A DNA stretch of 64,000 nt from Massiliimalia sp050943535 (GCA_050943535.1 JBMNPJ010000003.1:62001-126000); one strand, 5' to 3'; numbered from the stretch's first letter, positions 34,332 to 43,206 are shown. Notes: generated by a model not told the origin, from the letters alone. Translations and numbers: made by a program.

Positions 34332-35377
34332 TAAAAGGCGTATTTTTCCATGGCGTCCATTACCGCTTTGACGTTTTCCAGCGGAAGACCTGGGTACAGC
34401 CCGTAAATCATCATGAGTCCGCCATGAGGGGAACCTAGTTCCTGGACTTCTTCGCGGATCAACTGATCAATTTGTTCTGGGGTGCCGTAAGGAGTGATAT
34501 TTTGGCGGTCAATATCCAAATCAATGCAGACCTTGTTTTTCAGATTGCTTTTGATCCACGGAATGCCGTTGACTAAATCCTGCAGGTTAAAAATCTGTAC
34601 ACCGCCCTGCATTAAATAAGGAATCAATGTTCGGATGTCACCGTCAGAGTGCATGTGAATAAGGGTTCCTTTTTCTTTTGCCGGAGCCATCATTTTTTGG
34701 TATGCCGAAAGGAAATAGGTTTTAAAATTGTCCGGGGACAGCATAGGACCAAACTGCATTCCCAAGTCTTCTGCATAGGTGACAATATCTGCCCCAAGGG
34801 AGAGGTATTGTTTGATAATATAGGTGTTAAATTCCACAATCTCATCTAAAAGCTGTTGAAATTTTGGTTCCTCATCTGCCATGTCCAGAATTACATTTTG
34901 ATATCCCCGGATGTCGCAGATTTGTAAAAAGGTGTGTCCATGACGGAGTCCACGGACTGCCAGTCTGTGGTTCTTGTGCAGCGCGTCAATTTTTTCTTTT
35001 TCCTCATTCCAGTTAATGGGACCGATTCCCATACAGTGTTCGGGATTTGGGGCAGTATATGTGGAATAAGCGTCCCAGTCTGCCAGGGGATGCTTTACCA
35101 CAGTACCGGTAATTCCGTCCTGGGTGGTTTGCCACACACATCCCCAGTCATCTGTATAAGGGTGGTCTTTTCTGGCTACACTGCTGTAATCCGGAGTGTA
35201 GGGAAGTTTTGGACGCTGAAAATTTGGGAATAAAAATGGGTGTTGTTCAATCAGTTCGCAGAGTGCTTCCTGAGGGTAGGTGTCCCAACAGGCAGGATTA
35301 ATGTGAAAGTCCATAGGGATGTAGTCAGGTTTTTCAAATAAAATCGCTTTTTTTACATTTTTTTCTTCATTGATCAT
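34322..35377 (-). CDS. Uroporphyrinogen decarboxylase family protein
   Basis: The 351-residue protein has the URO-D/MtaA barrel. True HemE decarboxylates uroporphyrinogen; many clostridial members are instead methyltransferases that act on corrinoid proteins. LIHMHSDGDIRTLIPYL carries the HxHSDG-like zinc ligand region of the methyltransferase type, and GLYPGLPLENVKAVMDAM closes the fold. The tight N-terminal Arg region of HemE is absent, so methyltransferase or demethylase function is favoured but no corrinoid partner lies nearby. ATG 35377 follows AAAGGAAG. The gene is divergent from an AraC regulator with 112 bases between them. Confidence 0.82.
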   Translation of the reverse strand: MINEEKNVKKAILFEKPDYIPMDFHINPACWDTYPQEALCELIEQHPFLFPNFQRPKLPYTPDYSSVARKDHPYTDDWGCVWQTTQDGITGTVVKHPLADWDAYSTYTAPNPEHCMGIGPINWNEEKEKIDALHKNHRLAVRGLRHGHTFLQICDIRGYQNVILDMADEEPKFQQLLDEIVEFNTYIIKQYLSLGADIVTYAEDLGMQFGPMLSPDNFKTYFLSAYQKMMAPAKEKGTLIHMHSDGDIRTLIPYLMQGGVQIFNLQDLVNGIPWIKSNLKNKVCIDLDIDRQNITPYGTPEQIDQLIREEVQELGSPHGGLMMIYGLYPGLPLENVKAVMDAMEKYAFYYN

Positions 35378-35489
35378 AGTAACGCTTCCTTTCCTTTGCA
35401 AATGATGTTATGATTATCATATCATCCTGAATTTGGTTTGTCTTATAAATTTACGTTGTACCGAAATTCATACAAAAGGGGGCATTTGC

Positions 35490-36338
35490 ATGGGAAAGGA
35501 ATACCGAAAAAGATATGATTACCATTATGACGGTCATTTTATGTTTCGTCTGGGACAGCTGCGGTATCAAAAAGCACATCCCCCTTTATCCGTACATCAT
35601 CACCGAAATAGCTTGGAATTTGTATTTTTAGAACAGGGTTCTCAAAATTATCAAATTGGTTCCAGAACATATACGGTAAAACCGGGAGAGGTGTTTGTCA
35701 CCTATCCCAACGAACAGCACAGCACAGGGGCATCTCCGGAGGAGATTTCCTCCCTGTACTACCTGATTGTACACATGGATGCGGTCAGACAGTGGGATAA
35801 ACTTTTGCTGCCGGAAGAAAGCGAATCCTTATGGAATTGTTTTCAGCCGCAGGAAAGCCGTATTTTTAGGGCTGGGGAAGGGCTTGCCCTTTGCTTTCGT
35901 CAGCTGATGCAGGCATTTGATGCGCCGGATGACTATTTTCATACCCATGTGCGCAATGCTTTTTCCGAAGTACTGATTGCCCTTTCGGCCCCTGCTATGT
36001 GTCACAAACAGCGGGACAGCCACAGTATGGAAGGTTGTATTGAATATATCCGTTTGCACAGCCGTGATGCTTTAACCGTTCCCTTTTTGGCAGAGCGGGA
36101 AGGAATGTCTGTCTCCGCCTTTCAGAAAAATTTTGTCAGGGCGGCGGGTATTTCTCCAGCAGAATATATTTTGAAGGTCAAAGTAGAGGAAGCAAAACTG
36201 CAATTGTTGGATCCTGAACGAACCATTACAGAGATTGCTTATGAATATGGTTTTTCTTCCAGCCAGTATTTTGCCACGGTGTTCAAGCGATTTTGCTATG
36301 TGACCCCGTCTGAGTTTCGAAAAAAACATAAGGGGTAG
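35490..36338 (+). CDS. AraC family transcriptional regulator
   Basis: The 282-residue regulator has an N-terminal cupin-like ligand domain (HHHRNSLEFVFLEQGSQNYQIG, KPGEVFVTYPNEQH) and a C-terminal pair of HTH motifs (LTVPFLAEREGMSVSAFQKNFVRAAGIS and ITEIAYEYGFSSSQYFATVFKRFCYVTPSEFR). AraC members of this kind control sugar or one-carbon uptake genes. It is divergent from the URO-D gene, so it likely controls that gene in response to its substrate. ATG 35490 follows AAAGGGGG. Confidence 0.92.
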   Translation: MGKEYRKRYDYHYDGHFMFRLGQLRYQKAHPPLSVHHHRNSLEFVFLEQGSQNYQIGSRTYTVKPGEVFVTYPNEQHSTGASPEEISSLYYLIVHMDAVRQWDKLLLPEESESLWNCFQPQESRIFRAGEGLALCFRQLMQAFDAPDDYFHTHVRNAFSEVLIALSAPAMCHKQRDSHSMEGCIEYIRLHSRDALTVPFLAEREGMSVSAFQKNFVRAAGISPAEYILKVKVEEAKLQLLDPERTITEIAYEYGFSSSQYFATVFKRFCYVTPSEFRKKHKG

Positions 36339-36386
36339 GTGTAAAAACAGATATTTCATCAATAATTTATATGAATAAAGCATAAG

Positions 36387-36430
36387 AAAAGCACTGACAA
36401 TGGATCAAAAAATTCCATGTCAGTGCTTTT
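36387..36430. terminator. Bidirectional terminator between AraC and SDR genes
   Basis: AAAAGCACTGACA and TGTCAGTGCTTTT with inner TGGA/TCCA form a long stem, with T-rich sequence on the right and A-rich sequence on the left. Confidence 0.9.
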
Positions 36431-36489
36431 TGATAAAGGATAAAAAAGAGTTATATTTATTTTCTCAAGTATTTATCACAATGTTTTTA

Positions 36490-37248
36490 TTATACGCAGG
36501 TGTAGCCTCCATCGATTGGCAGAATGACACCGGTTACATAAGAAGCTTCATCGCTGGCCAGGAAAATAGCGCCTGCATTTAATTCTCCGCTTTCACCATA
36601 ACGTCCCAGAGGAACAGTAGCCTTCATGTAAGCGGAAAATTCGTCGGTTTTCAAAGTATCTGCAGTTAATTCAGTTTCAAAATATCCAGGACAGATTGCG
36701 TTGCAGGTAATATTGTATTTTGCCAGTTCTGCAGCAACCGCTCTGGTAAAGTTGATGACACCGCCTTTAGAAGTGTGATATGCAACAGTATCCAAAGCGG
36801 TATTTCCGACCATACCATACATAGAAGCAATATTGATAATACGGCCATAATGATGGTTTTTCATAATGTTGCCGAATGCGCGGGTAACATAGAAAACACT
36901 ATTCATATCAGCATCAATGGTGAAGTCCCATTCCTCATTGGTCATATTCAGAACGCCGGCATTTTTAGCGGATCCAGCACAGTTTACCAGTACATCCACT
37001 TTTCCGAATTCTTCTTCCGCTTTTTTCGCAGCAGCATCAACCTGATCAGATTTTGTTACATCACACTGGATTGCAAGGCAACGTCTGCCCATTTCTTTGA
37101 TTTCATTGGCCAGAGATTCCAATTTTTCTACTCGTCTTGCCAAAACTACAAGATCAGCACCCTGTTTTGCAAAGCCAACGGACATCTGACGGCCTAAACC
37201 AGATGAAGCGCCGGATACTACTACAACTCTTCCTGTTAAATCGAACAT
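36490..37248 (-). CDS. SDR family oxidoreductase
   Basis: The 252-residue short-chain dehydrogenase has the NAD(P)-binding motif VVVSGASSGLGRQMSVGF, NCAGSAKNAGV, and the catalytic Y-x-x-x-K as VAYHTSKGGVINFTRAVAAEL, with the serine in NIASMYGMVG. It resembles gluconate 5-dehydrogenase and FabG-type keto reductases; substrate unknown. The start follows AGGAGGTAA. The 235-base AT-rich region upstream carries a palindrome (AAATAGACTATTT, 37332-37344) that may be an operator. Confidence 0.9.
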   Translation of the reverse strand: MFDLTGRVVVVSGASSGLGRQMSVGFAKQGADLVVLARRVEKLESLANEIKEMGRRCLAIQCDVTKSDQVDAAAKKAEEEFGKVDVLVNCAGSAKNAGVLNMTNEEWDFTIDADMNSVFYVTRAFGNIMKNHHYGRIINIASMYGMVGNTALDTVAYHTSKGGVINFTRAVAAELAKYNITCNAICPGYFETELTADTLKTDEFSAYMKATVPLGRYGESGELNAGAIFLASDEASYVTGVILPIDGGYTCV

Positions 37249-37331
37249 AATAATTTACCTCCTGTTTTATTAGCTGCACCATACAGCAAATTTTAATATA
37301 AACACAAACGATAAATATATTATAACTTGGG

Positions 37332-37344
37332 AAATAGACTATTT
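37332..37344. promoter_or_regulatory. Palindrome upstream of the SDR gene
   Basis: AAATAG-A-CTATTT is a perfect odd-centred palindrome in the 235-base intergenic region between two minus-strand genes. It is a weak operator candidate. Confidence 0.3.
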
Positions 37345-37483
37345 ATATGTATAATTTGTAAATATTATGTGTCTATTACACGTATATTGTTATTTAATTA
37401 TTTTATGACCTATAAATTGGTAAAAATATCCATAAAAACGCTTTTGATTTAAATATAAATTTTTGATAGGAGAGGCAGGTGAA

Positions 37484-38029
37484 TTAGTTTTTCTTGAATA
37501 AAGAATGAATACTTTTAACGATAGAAGAAATTTTGGAGTAAAAGATTACCCCTAACCCGGCTAAGAAAAAGAGAAAACAAAGAATAAACAGCCATTCCAG
37601 TCTATATTGCTTGAGAAATCCCCAAAGGCCAGTATACACTCTGGTCCAGGGTACATCAGCATAAGAAATGGTGTATACCGCTGGGTACACACTGCTTAGA
37701 ATTCCCAGAATGATCATAGCCAGAAAAGAGATGATGCTGATACCGCTTCCAATGAGGATACGGATCAGTGATGCGTTGGAAAAATCGGATTTTTTGGAGT
37801 GTTCAAAAGCAGAAATCCCCTTTTGATTGTCGCATTCTTCTAAAAGAAGGTAATCTGTAGATACCTGAAAGATTTTACTCAACCGAATAATATGTTCTGT
37901 ATCCGGAATTACAGTGCCTGATTCCCATTTTGACAAAGTTTGGCGGGAAAGATTCAGCTGACTGGCCAGTTGTTCCTGTGTCCAGCCTTTTTCTTTTCTG
38001 AGTTTTTGCAGTTTCTGATCAAAGGTCAT
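37484..38029 (-). CDS. XRE family regulator with C-terminal membrane spans
   Basis: 181 residues. The N-terminal XRE HTH (KLQKLRKEKGWTQEQLASQLNLSRQTLSKWESGTVIPD) is of the type that often acts with a phage-like repressor fold. The C-terminus has two hydrophobic segments near residues 85-105 (LIGSGISIISFLAMIILGILS) and 140-160 (LEWLFILCFLFFLAGLGVIF), so it may be tethered in the membrane. ATG 38029 follows GGAGGGAACC; the codon at 38044 falls within that ribosome site. Membrane-bound XRE proteins often control nearby permeases or stress operons; the EamA exporter on the other side is a possible target, which is inference. Confidence 0.82.
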   Translation of the reverse strand: MTFDQKLQKLRKEKGWTQEQLASQLNLSRQTLSKWESGTVIPDTEHIIRLSKIFQVSTDYLLLEECDNQKGISAFEHSKKSDFSNASLIRILIGSGISIISFLAMIILGILSSVYPAVYTISYADVPWTRVYTGLWGFLKQYRLEWLFILCFLFFLAGLGVIFYSKISSIVKSIHSLFKKN

Positions 38030-38191
38030 AAAGGTTCCCTCCATTTCTGGGCTTATTATAACACGAATATTAGGGCAGGTCTATCAATCTAAGATGTCAT
38101 AGTGCAAACCAGACTTTACATGGGTTCTGAAAACATGGTATGATAGGTTTTGAACTGATTTTCAGAAACAAAAGAGAAAGGAAGTCTTATT

Positions 38192-39067
38192 GTGAAGTCC
38201 AAATATCGGGGGATTCTCTATATTTTGCTAGCGGCGCTGTGTTTTTCTTTTATGAATCTGTTTGTGCGCATGTCTGGGGAGATCCCATCTATTCAAAAGA
38301 GCTTTTTTCGAAATTTTGTGGCAGTGATCTTTGCCGCCGTCATTTTATTCAAAAACCGTCCTCAGGTTTCTTTGGACAAAAAGAGCTGGTTTTATCTTAT
38401 TCTCCGTTCTTTTTTCGGAACAGTAGGGATTTTGTGCAACTTTTATGCAGTGGATCATCTGGTACTGGCGGATGCCTCCATGCTCAATAAAATGTCTCCC
38501 TTTTTTGCAATCCTGTTCAGTTATTTTCTTTTGAAAGAGCGGGTTACCCTGTTTCAGATTTCTGCGGTTGTCACTGCGTTTGTAGGAGCTTTACTGATTA
38601 TAAAGCCCACTGGGAGCAATTTGGAGTGGCAGCCGGCCTTGATTGGACTTTTGGGAGGAATGGGCGCTGGAATTGCCTATACTATGGTGAGAATATTGGG
38701 ACAGCGCAAAGTGCCTGGTTCCTTTATTGTCCTATTTTTCTCTGCCTTTTCCTGTGTAGTGACCCTGCCCTTTTTGATTTTTGACTTTCATCCCATGTCC
38801 TGGGCACAGCTTGCCTGTTTATTGGCGGCGGGTCTTGCAGCGGCAGGGGGACAGTTTTCCATCACTGCCGCCTATTGCTGCGCTCCGGCAAAGGAGATTT
38901 CAGTATACGATTATTCCCAGATTTTGTTCTCTGCTATACTGGGATTTATCGTGTTTCAGCAGATCCCTGACGGATTTAGTTGGCTTGGATATGCAGTAAT
39001 TTGCGGAGCGGCGGTTGCAATGTTTTTGTATTCCTCCCGAACGGGACAGCGTACAGAAAAGTCCTAG
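38192..39067 (+). CDS. EamA family (drug/metabolite) transporter
   Basis: The 291-residue transporter has about ten membrane spans in two EamA repeats (LYILLAALCFSFMNLFVRMSG and GLLGGMGAGIAYTMVRILG). The family exports amino acids, metabolites or drugs; substrate unknown. GTG 38192 follows AAAGGAAG. It is divergent from the XRE membrane regulator. No terminator was seen directly after it, but 39.2 kb begins a new promoter. Confidence 0.88.
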   Translation: MKSKYRGILYILLAALCFSFMNLFVRMSGEIPSIQKSFFRNFVAVIFAAVILFKNRPQVSLDKKSWFYLILRSFFGTVGILCNFYAVDHLVLADASMLNKMSPFFAILFSYFLLKERVTLFQISAVVTAFVGALLIIKPTGSNLEWQPALIGLLGGMGAGIAYTMVRILGQRKVPGSFIVLFFSAFSCVVTLPFLIFDFHPMSWAQLACLLAAGLAAAGGQFSITAAYCCAPAKEISVYDYSQILFSAILGFIVFQQIPDGFSWLGYAVICGAAVAMFLYSSRTGQRTEKS

Positions 39068-39197
39068 TTCTGTGAGAAATCCTGATTTTGTGACAAGGAA
39101 CAAAATCCCCTTTGAAATGATGAATAAAAAATAAAATAATGTGCCTGTAACGCAGATAAGCGGTTTATGGGCACATTTTTATTATGTGGAGAATGAC

Positions 39198-39256
39198 TTG
39201 ACATCAGTAGATGACAAGTGTATAATAATTGCATACACCCCCCTGGGGGTGGGGTA
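39198..39256 (+). promoter_or_regulatory. CsoR-type copper promoter and operator for copA
   Basis: TTGACA (39198-39203) and TATAAT (39221-39226) are 17 bases apart. A G/C-rich near-palindrome with CACCCCCCTGGGGGTG lies at 39236-39251, just after the -10 box, as expected for a CsoR site that blocks the polymerase. Confidence 0.8.
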
Positions 39257-39287
39257 ATAAAATGAAAATACAGTAAGGGGAGGTATT

Positions 39288-41873
39288 ATGAAAAAACAAA
39301 CATTTTCGGTCACAGGGATGACCTGCGCCGCCTGCTCTGCCCGGGTAGAACAGGCAGTCTCTAAGCTATCAGGAGTAGAACAGGTGTCTGTCAATCTGCT
39401 TACCAATTCCATGACAGTCACCTATGATGAAACTGCACAAAATAGCGGTGAAATCTGCAAAGCAGTGGAAAAGGCTGGATACGGAGCCTATGAACAGGAA
39501 AGACAAAAAAACGGCAAATCACCTCGTCGGCAGGATCCGGCGGAAACAGAGCAGAAACACATGAAGCGGCGGTTAATTTTGTCCGCAGTATTTACCATCC
39601 CACTTTTTTATCTCTCTATGGGACACATGATGGGATGGCCGCTGCCGGGTATTTTTCTGGGGGAAGAAAATGCCTTGATTTTTGCTTTTACTCAGTTTTT
39701 ACTGTTGATTCCCATTGTGATGGTCAATCGAAAATATTATCAGGTGGGCTATAAAACCCTGTTTCACAGGGCGCCCAATATGGATTCTTTAATTGCATTG
39801 GGGTCTTCAGCTGCTTTGGTATACGGGATTTTTGCTATTTATCAAATTGGCTGGGGAATGGGGCACGCTGACTGGCAGCGAGTACATCATTTTTCCATGG
39901 ATTTGTATTTTGAATCCGCCGGAATGATTTTAACCTTGATTACCCTGGGAAAATATATGGAATCCCGCGCTAAAGGAAAAACTTCTCAGGCAATTTCTAA
40001 ATTAATGGATTTATCCCCAAAAACCGCCTGCGTACTTCGGGATGGGACAGAACAGATAACCCCTATTGAACAGGTGCAGATCGGCGATTTGCTGGTGGTT
40101 CGGGCAGGGGAATCCATCCCTGCGGATGGAGTGATTCAGGAGGGACACGCTTCTGTGGACGAATCTGCACTGACCGGAGAAAGTATGCCGTATGAGAAAA
40201 AAGCAGGGGATTCTGTAACAGGTGCAACGGTGAGCCGGTCTGGATATTTTGTGATGAAGGCAACTCGGGTAGGAGATGACACCACATTTGCCCAGATTAT
40301 CCGGTTAGTGGAGGAAGCTAGTTCCTCTAAAGCTCCCATTGCCAAGCTGGCAGACCGCATCAGCGGAATTTTTGTACCAGTGGTGATTGTGATTGCGCTG
40401 GTATCAATGGTGGTTTGGCTTTTGCTGGGCAAGGGGCTGGAATTTTCTCTATCCATGGGAATTTCAGTATTGGTGATTTCCTGTCCTTGCGCTTTGGGGC
40501 TGGCAACTCCTACCGCCATTATGGTGGGAACCGGAAAAGGCGCAGAAAACGGGATACTAATCAAATCCGCCGAAGCGTTGGAACTGCTTCACAAAGTGGA
40601 TACTGTTGTGCTGGATAAAACCGGAACTGTAACTCAGGGAAAGCCGGCAGTAACCGATTTGTTCCCCTGTGAATATGAAGGGGAAGAATTTTTATTAAAA
40701 ACAGCGGCTTCTTTGGAAGCGTTGTCAGAACACCCGCTTTCTGTGGCGATTGTGCAGGAAGGAAAGGACAGAGGCATTTCACTGGAAACTGCCGGAAACC
40801 TTGTGCAGATTCCTGGACAGGGAATTTCCGGAACAGTGCAGGGAAAGACTTGTCTTGCAGGCAATCGAAAGATGATGGAGGAAAACCATATTTTGCTGGG
40901 TGATTTTTCTGGAATCGGAGAACAACTGGCAAAAGAGGGAAAAACTCCTTTGTATTTTGCCAGTGAGGGCAAACTCATTGGGATCATCGGGGTGGCTGAT
41001 GTGGTAAAACCCACCAGCGCCCAGGCAGTGGAACAGTGGAAGCAGATGGGAATTGATGTGGTGATGCTTACCGGAGACCATCCTCAGACAGCTGCCGCTA
41101 TTGGAGAAAAGGTGGGGATTCACCATGTCATCGCTCAGGTTCTGCCCCAGGATAAGGCAGGAGAAGTACAGCGCCTGCAGCAGGAAGGACATAAAATTGC
41201 TATGGTAGGGGATGGAATCAATGACGCCCCTGCTTTGGCAGGAGCGGATGTGGGAATTGCCATTGGCGCCGGAACCGATGTAGCCATAGAGTCAGCGGAT
41301 GTGGTGTTGATGAAAAGCGATTTGATGGATGCAGTCACTGCGGTACAGCTGAGCCGTGCGGTGGTGAGAAATATTAAACAGAATCTGTTTTGGGCGTTTT
41401 TCTACAACAGCATTGGAATTCCTGTTGCGGCAGGGGTGTTTTTCGGATTGTGGGGATTAAAACTAAACCCCATGCTGGGAGCTGCTGCCATGAGCTTTAG
41501 TTCTGTCTGTGTAGTATCCAATGCTTTGCGGTTAAAATGCTTCCGTCCAAAATGGACTGAGACCAGCTGCCCCATGCCGTCACAGCCGGAAGAAAAATTA
41601 TTGGAACAAGATATTTTAAACATATCAGATGAAAAAGATCATAAGGAGGAAAATAAAATGAAAAAAGTATTGCATGTAGAAGGTATGATGTGTGCCCATT
41701 GTTCTGCCAGAGTGGAAAAGGTATTAAGTGAAGTTGTCGGAGTCGCTTCCGCACAGGTGGATTTGGAAGCGAAAACCGCCACAGTGGTTCTGGAACAGCC
41801 GGTGGAAGACAGCGTTTTAATCCAGGCAGTAACTGACGCAGGATATGAAGTAACAGGAGTAGAAACTGTATGA
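39288..41873 (+). CDS. copA: Copper-exporting P1B ATPase with N- and C-terminal HMA domains
   Basis: The 861-residue copper pump exports Cu(I). The N-terminal heavy-metal-binding domain has GMTCAAC (Cys13, Cys16). The membrane Cu(I) motif is CPC at 399-401 in SCPCALGLATPTAIMVG. Asp443 in DKTGTVTQG is the phosphorylation site, and TGDHPQTAAAIGEKVG and GDGINDAPALAGADVGIA are the nucleotide-binding and hinge motifs. Unusually a second heavy-metal domain is fused at the C-terminus, beginning at residue 791 (MKKVLHVEGMMCAHC). Just before this lies a ribosome site and an in-frame ATG (see the internal copZ start at 41658). The gene follows a CsoR-type promoter. Confidence 0.95.
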   Translation: MKKQTFSVTGMTCAACSARVEQAVSKLSGVEQVSVNLLTNSMTVTYDETAQNSGEICKAVEKAGYGAYEQERQKNGKSPRRQDPAETEQKHMKRRLILSAVFTIPLFYLSMGHMMGWPLPGIFLGEENALIFAFTQFLLLIPIVMVNRKYYQVGYKTLFHRAPNMDSLIALGSSAALVYGIFAIYQIGWGMGHADWQRVHHFSMDLYFESAGMILTLITLGKYMESRAKGKTSQAISKLMDLSPKTACVLRDGTEQITPIEQVQIGDLLVVRAGESIPADGVIQEGHASVDESALTGESMPYEKKAGDSVTGATVSRSGYFVMKATRVGDDTTFAQIIRLVEEASSSKAPIAKLADRISGIFVPVVIVIALVSMVVWLLLGKGLEFSLSMGISVLVISCPCALGLATPTAIMVGTGKGAENGILIKSAEALELLHKVDTVVLDKTGTVTQGKPAVTDLFPCEYEGEEFLLKTAASLEALSEHPLSVAIVQEGKDRGISLETAGNLVQIPGQGISGTVQGKTCLAGNRKMMEENHILLGDFSGIGEQLAKEGKTPLYFASEGKLIGIIGVADVVKPTSAQAVEQWKQMGIDVVMLTGDHPQTAAAIGEKVGIHHVIAQVLPQDKAGEVQRLQQEGHKIAMVGDGINDAPALAGADVGIAIGAGTDVAIESADVVLMKSDLMDAVTAVQLSRAVVRNIKQNLFWAFFYNSIGIPVAAGVFFGLWGLKLNPMLGAAAMSFSSVCVVSNALRLKCFRPKWTETSCPMPSQPEEKLLEQDILNISDEKDHKEENKMKKVLHVEGMMCAHCSARVEKVLSEVVGVASAQVDLEAKTATVVLEQPVEDSVLIQAVTDAGYEVTGVETV
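41658..41873 (+). CDS. copZ: Internal start for CopZ-like copper chaperone (in-frame within copA)
   Basis: ATG 41658 is in frame with copA and preceded by AAGGAGG at 8 bases (41643-41649), a ribosome site as strong as that of any gene here. Translation from it would yield a 71-residue HMA protein: a metal-binding GMMCAHC, and the length of CopZ chaperones. A chaperone gene may have been fused to copA by loss of the copA stop while retaining its own initiation signals, or both the full fusion and free CopZ may be made. Existence of the separate product is inference from the start signals only. Confidence 0.55.
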   Translation: MKKVLHVEGMMCAHCSARVEKVLSEVVGVASAQVDLEAKTATVVLEQPVEDSVLIQAVTDAGYEVTGVETV

Positions 41874-42133
41874 GAGCAGATCGGGAAAAGGTAGCCAGAC
41901 TGCTGAAAACTGCCCGGGGACAGCTGGACGGCATCCTTAAAATGGTAGAAGAAGACCGGTACTGCATCGATATTTCCAATCAGCTGTTGGCGACCCAGTC
42001 TATTCTAAAAAAAGTGAACCGGGAGATTATCGAGGCACATCTGAATCACTGTGTTCGAGAGGCGTTTGAGGCCAAAGAACCGGAAGAAAAGATTCAGGAG
42101 CTGATGCAAGTCATAGATAAAATGACAAAGTGA
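41870..42133 (+). CDS. csoR: Copper-sensing repressor CsoR
   Basis: The 87-residue all-helical protein belongs to the CsoR/RcnR family. Copper ligands are Cys32 (RYCIDI), His57 and Cys61 (EAHLNHC, the H-x3-C pattern) as expected for Cu(I) CsoR. Apo-CsoR binds its operator and represses copA; Cu(I) releases it. Its ATG overlaps the copA stop by four bases (ATGA), so copper pump and sensor are made in step. The operator at 39236-39251 is the obvious target. Confidence 0.94.
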   Translation: MRADREKVARLLKTARGQLDGILKMVEEDRYCIDISNQLLATQSILKKVNREIIEAHLNHCVREAFEAKEPEEKIQELMQVIDKMTK

Positions 42134-42843
42134 TGCCGAAGAAACAGTTGGTAGTTTTGGGTGAACGGTACCGCTCGGTGCTGGAATTGCCTTTAAAAAA
42201 TCAGGATTTGATCCCCATCTTTTTGCCGGATTGTCCTTGGGTAGACCCTCGGGTAGCAGGTCACGGGGATTTGATGGTTCAGCCAGTAGGGGAGGATACA
42301 TGGATCGCAGAGCCTGGGATTTATCCCCTGGTATCTGGGCTGATGAAGCCCTGCGGGCAGCAGGTGATCTGCGGCGAGGCTTCTCCAGGCAGAAATTATC
42401 CGGAAGAAGCCCGCTATGATGGACTGCTGCTGGGAAAAAAGTTTTTTCACAATCCTCGGTGTACCGATCAAAAGGTAAAAGAATATCTGGAACAGCAGGG
42501 CATTCGGTTCATTGCCGTCAATCAGGGATACGCTTCCTGCGCCTGTGGGGTAGCCGCACCTGACCGAGTCATTACAGCAGATCAGGGGATGGCCGATTGC
42601 TTGGAACGAGAAGGAATTCACGTTCTTCGGATTTCTTCTGGAGGAATTGCATTGCCCGGGTATGAGAGCGGATTTCTTGGGGGAGCTTTGTTTTCTTTTG
42701 GAGACGGACGGGTTTATGTGACCGGAAGGATGGATCATCTGCCTGATTACCAAAATATTATGGAGTTTCTGGAAATGGCGCAGCTGACACTGGTGACCTT
42801 GACTTCATTTCCCGTGTTTGACTGCGGGATTACCGCCGGGTAG
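42133..42843 (+). CDS. DUF6873-like GME-fold protein
   Basis: About 236 residues. The segments KKFFHNPRCTDQKVKEYLEQ, VNQGYASCACGVAAPDRVITAD and SGGIALPGYESGFLGGALFSF, with a C-terminal FDCGITAG, match my recollection of the DUF6873 family, which has the guanidino-modifying enzyme (GME) fold related to dimethylarginine dimethylaminohydrolase. Activity is unknown. The ATG at 42133 overlaps the csoR stop; a GTG at 42130 is possible. The tight coupling to csoR and copA implies a role in copper stress or simple polycistronic accident. Assignment to the family is moderate. Confidence 0.65.
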   Translation: MPKKQLVVLGERYRSVLELPLKNQDLIPIFLPDCPWVDPRVAGHGDLMVQPVGEDTWIAEPGIYPLVSGLMKPCGQQVICGEASPGRNYPEEARYDGLLLGKKFFHNPRCTDQKVKEYLEQQGIRFIAVNQGYASCACGVAAPDRVITADQGMADCLEREGIHVLRISSGGIALPGYESGFLGGALFSFGDGRVYVTGRMDHLPDYQNIMEFLEMAQLTLVTLTSFPVFDCGITAG

Positions 42844-42868
42844 TACATGTCGGAAAAAGCTTTCGGCG

Positions 42869-43185
42869 TGTACTCTGTCAGTAAAGTGAAAATCATATAT
42901 TTTTTTGTTTTACTTGTGGGCTAACGCCGCCCACACCTGCGCCCTATTTTCTGAGGCCAGAAAACAGGGGAAAAGAGCCTTCCTCAAACGCCGGAACGGC
43001 TTTGTAGGGGGAGTGGGAACGCCTAAAGGCTTTAACTCCCCCTACAACCCCCTCGTTGACGTACTTTGTCAGTAAAGCGGAAACATTAGGTAATTCGCTC
43101 CCAACTGACAGAACACGAGCGAAGTGTCATTGCCCCACCGCTAGGTGGTCCAGGGGTGTGAACCCCTGGTGGTGCTATTTTTTCT
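42869..43185 (-). repeat. Structured intergenic repeat, copy B (degenerate, inverted)
   Basis: Read on the minus strand it holds the family blocks ACCAGGGGTTCACACCCCTGG, CCACCTAGCGGTGGGGCAAT, GACACTTCGCTCG and CTTTACTGACAAAGTACG. It also has its own perfect 13-bp stem TTGTAGGGGGAGT (43002-43014) with ACTCCCCCTACAA (43035-43047), and a hairpin near 42950-42968. Two TGTCAGTAAAG stretches recur 190 bases apart. Confidence 0.7.
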
Positions 43186-43206
43186 TACAATAGACTTTAT
43201 CAATAA

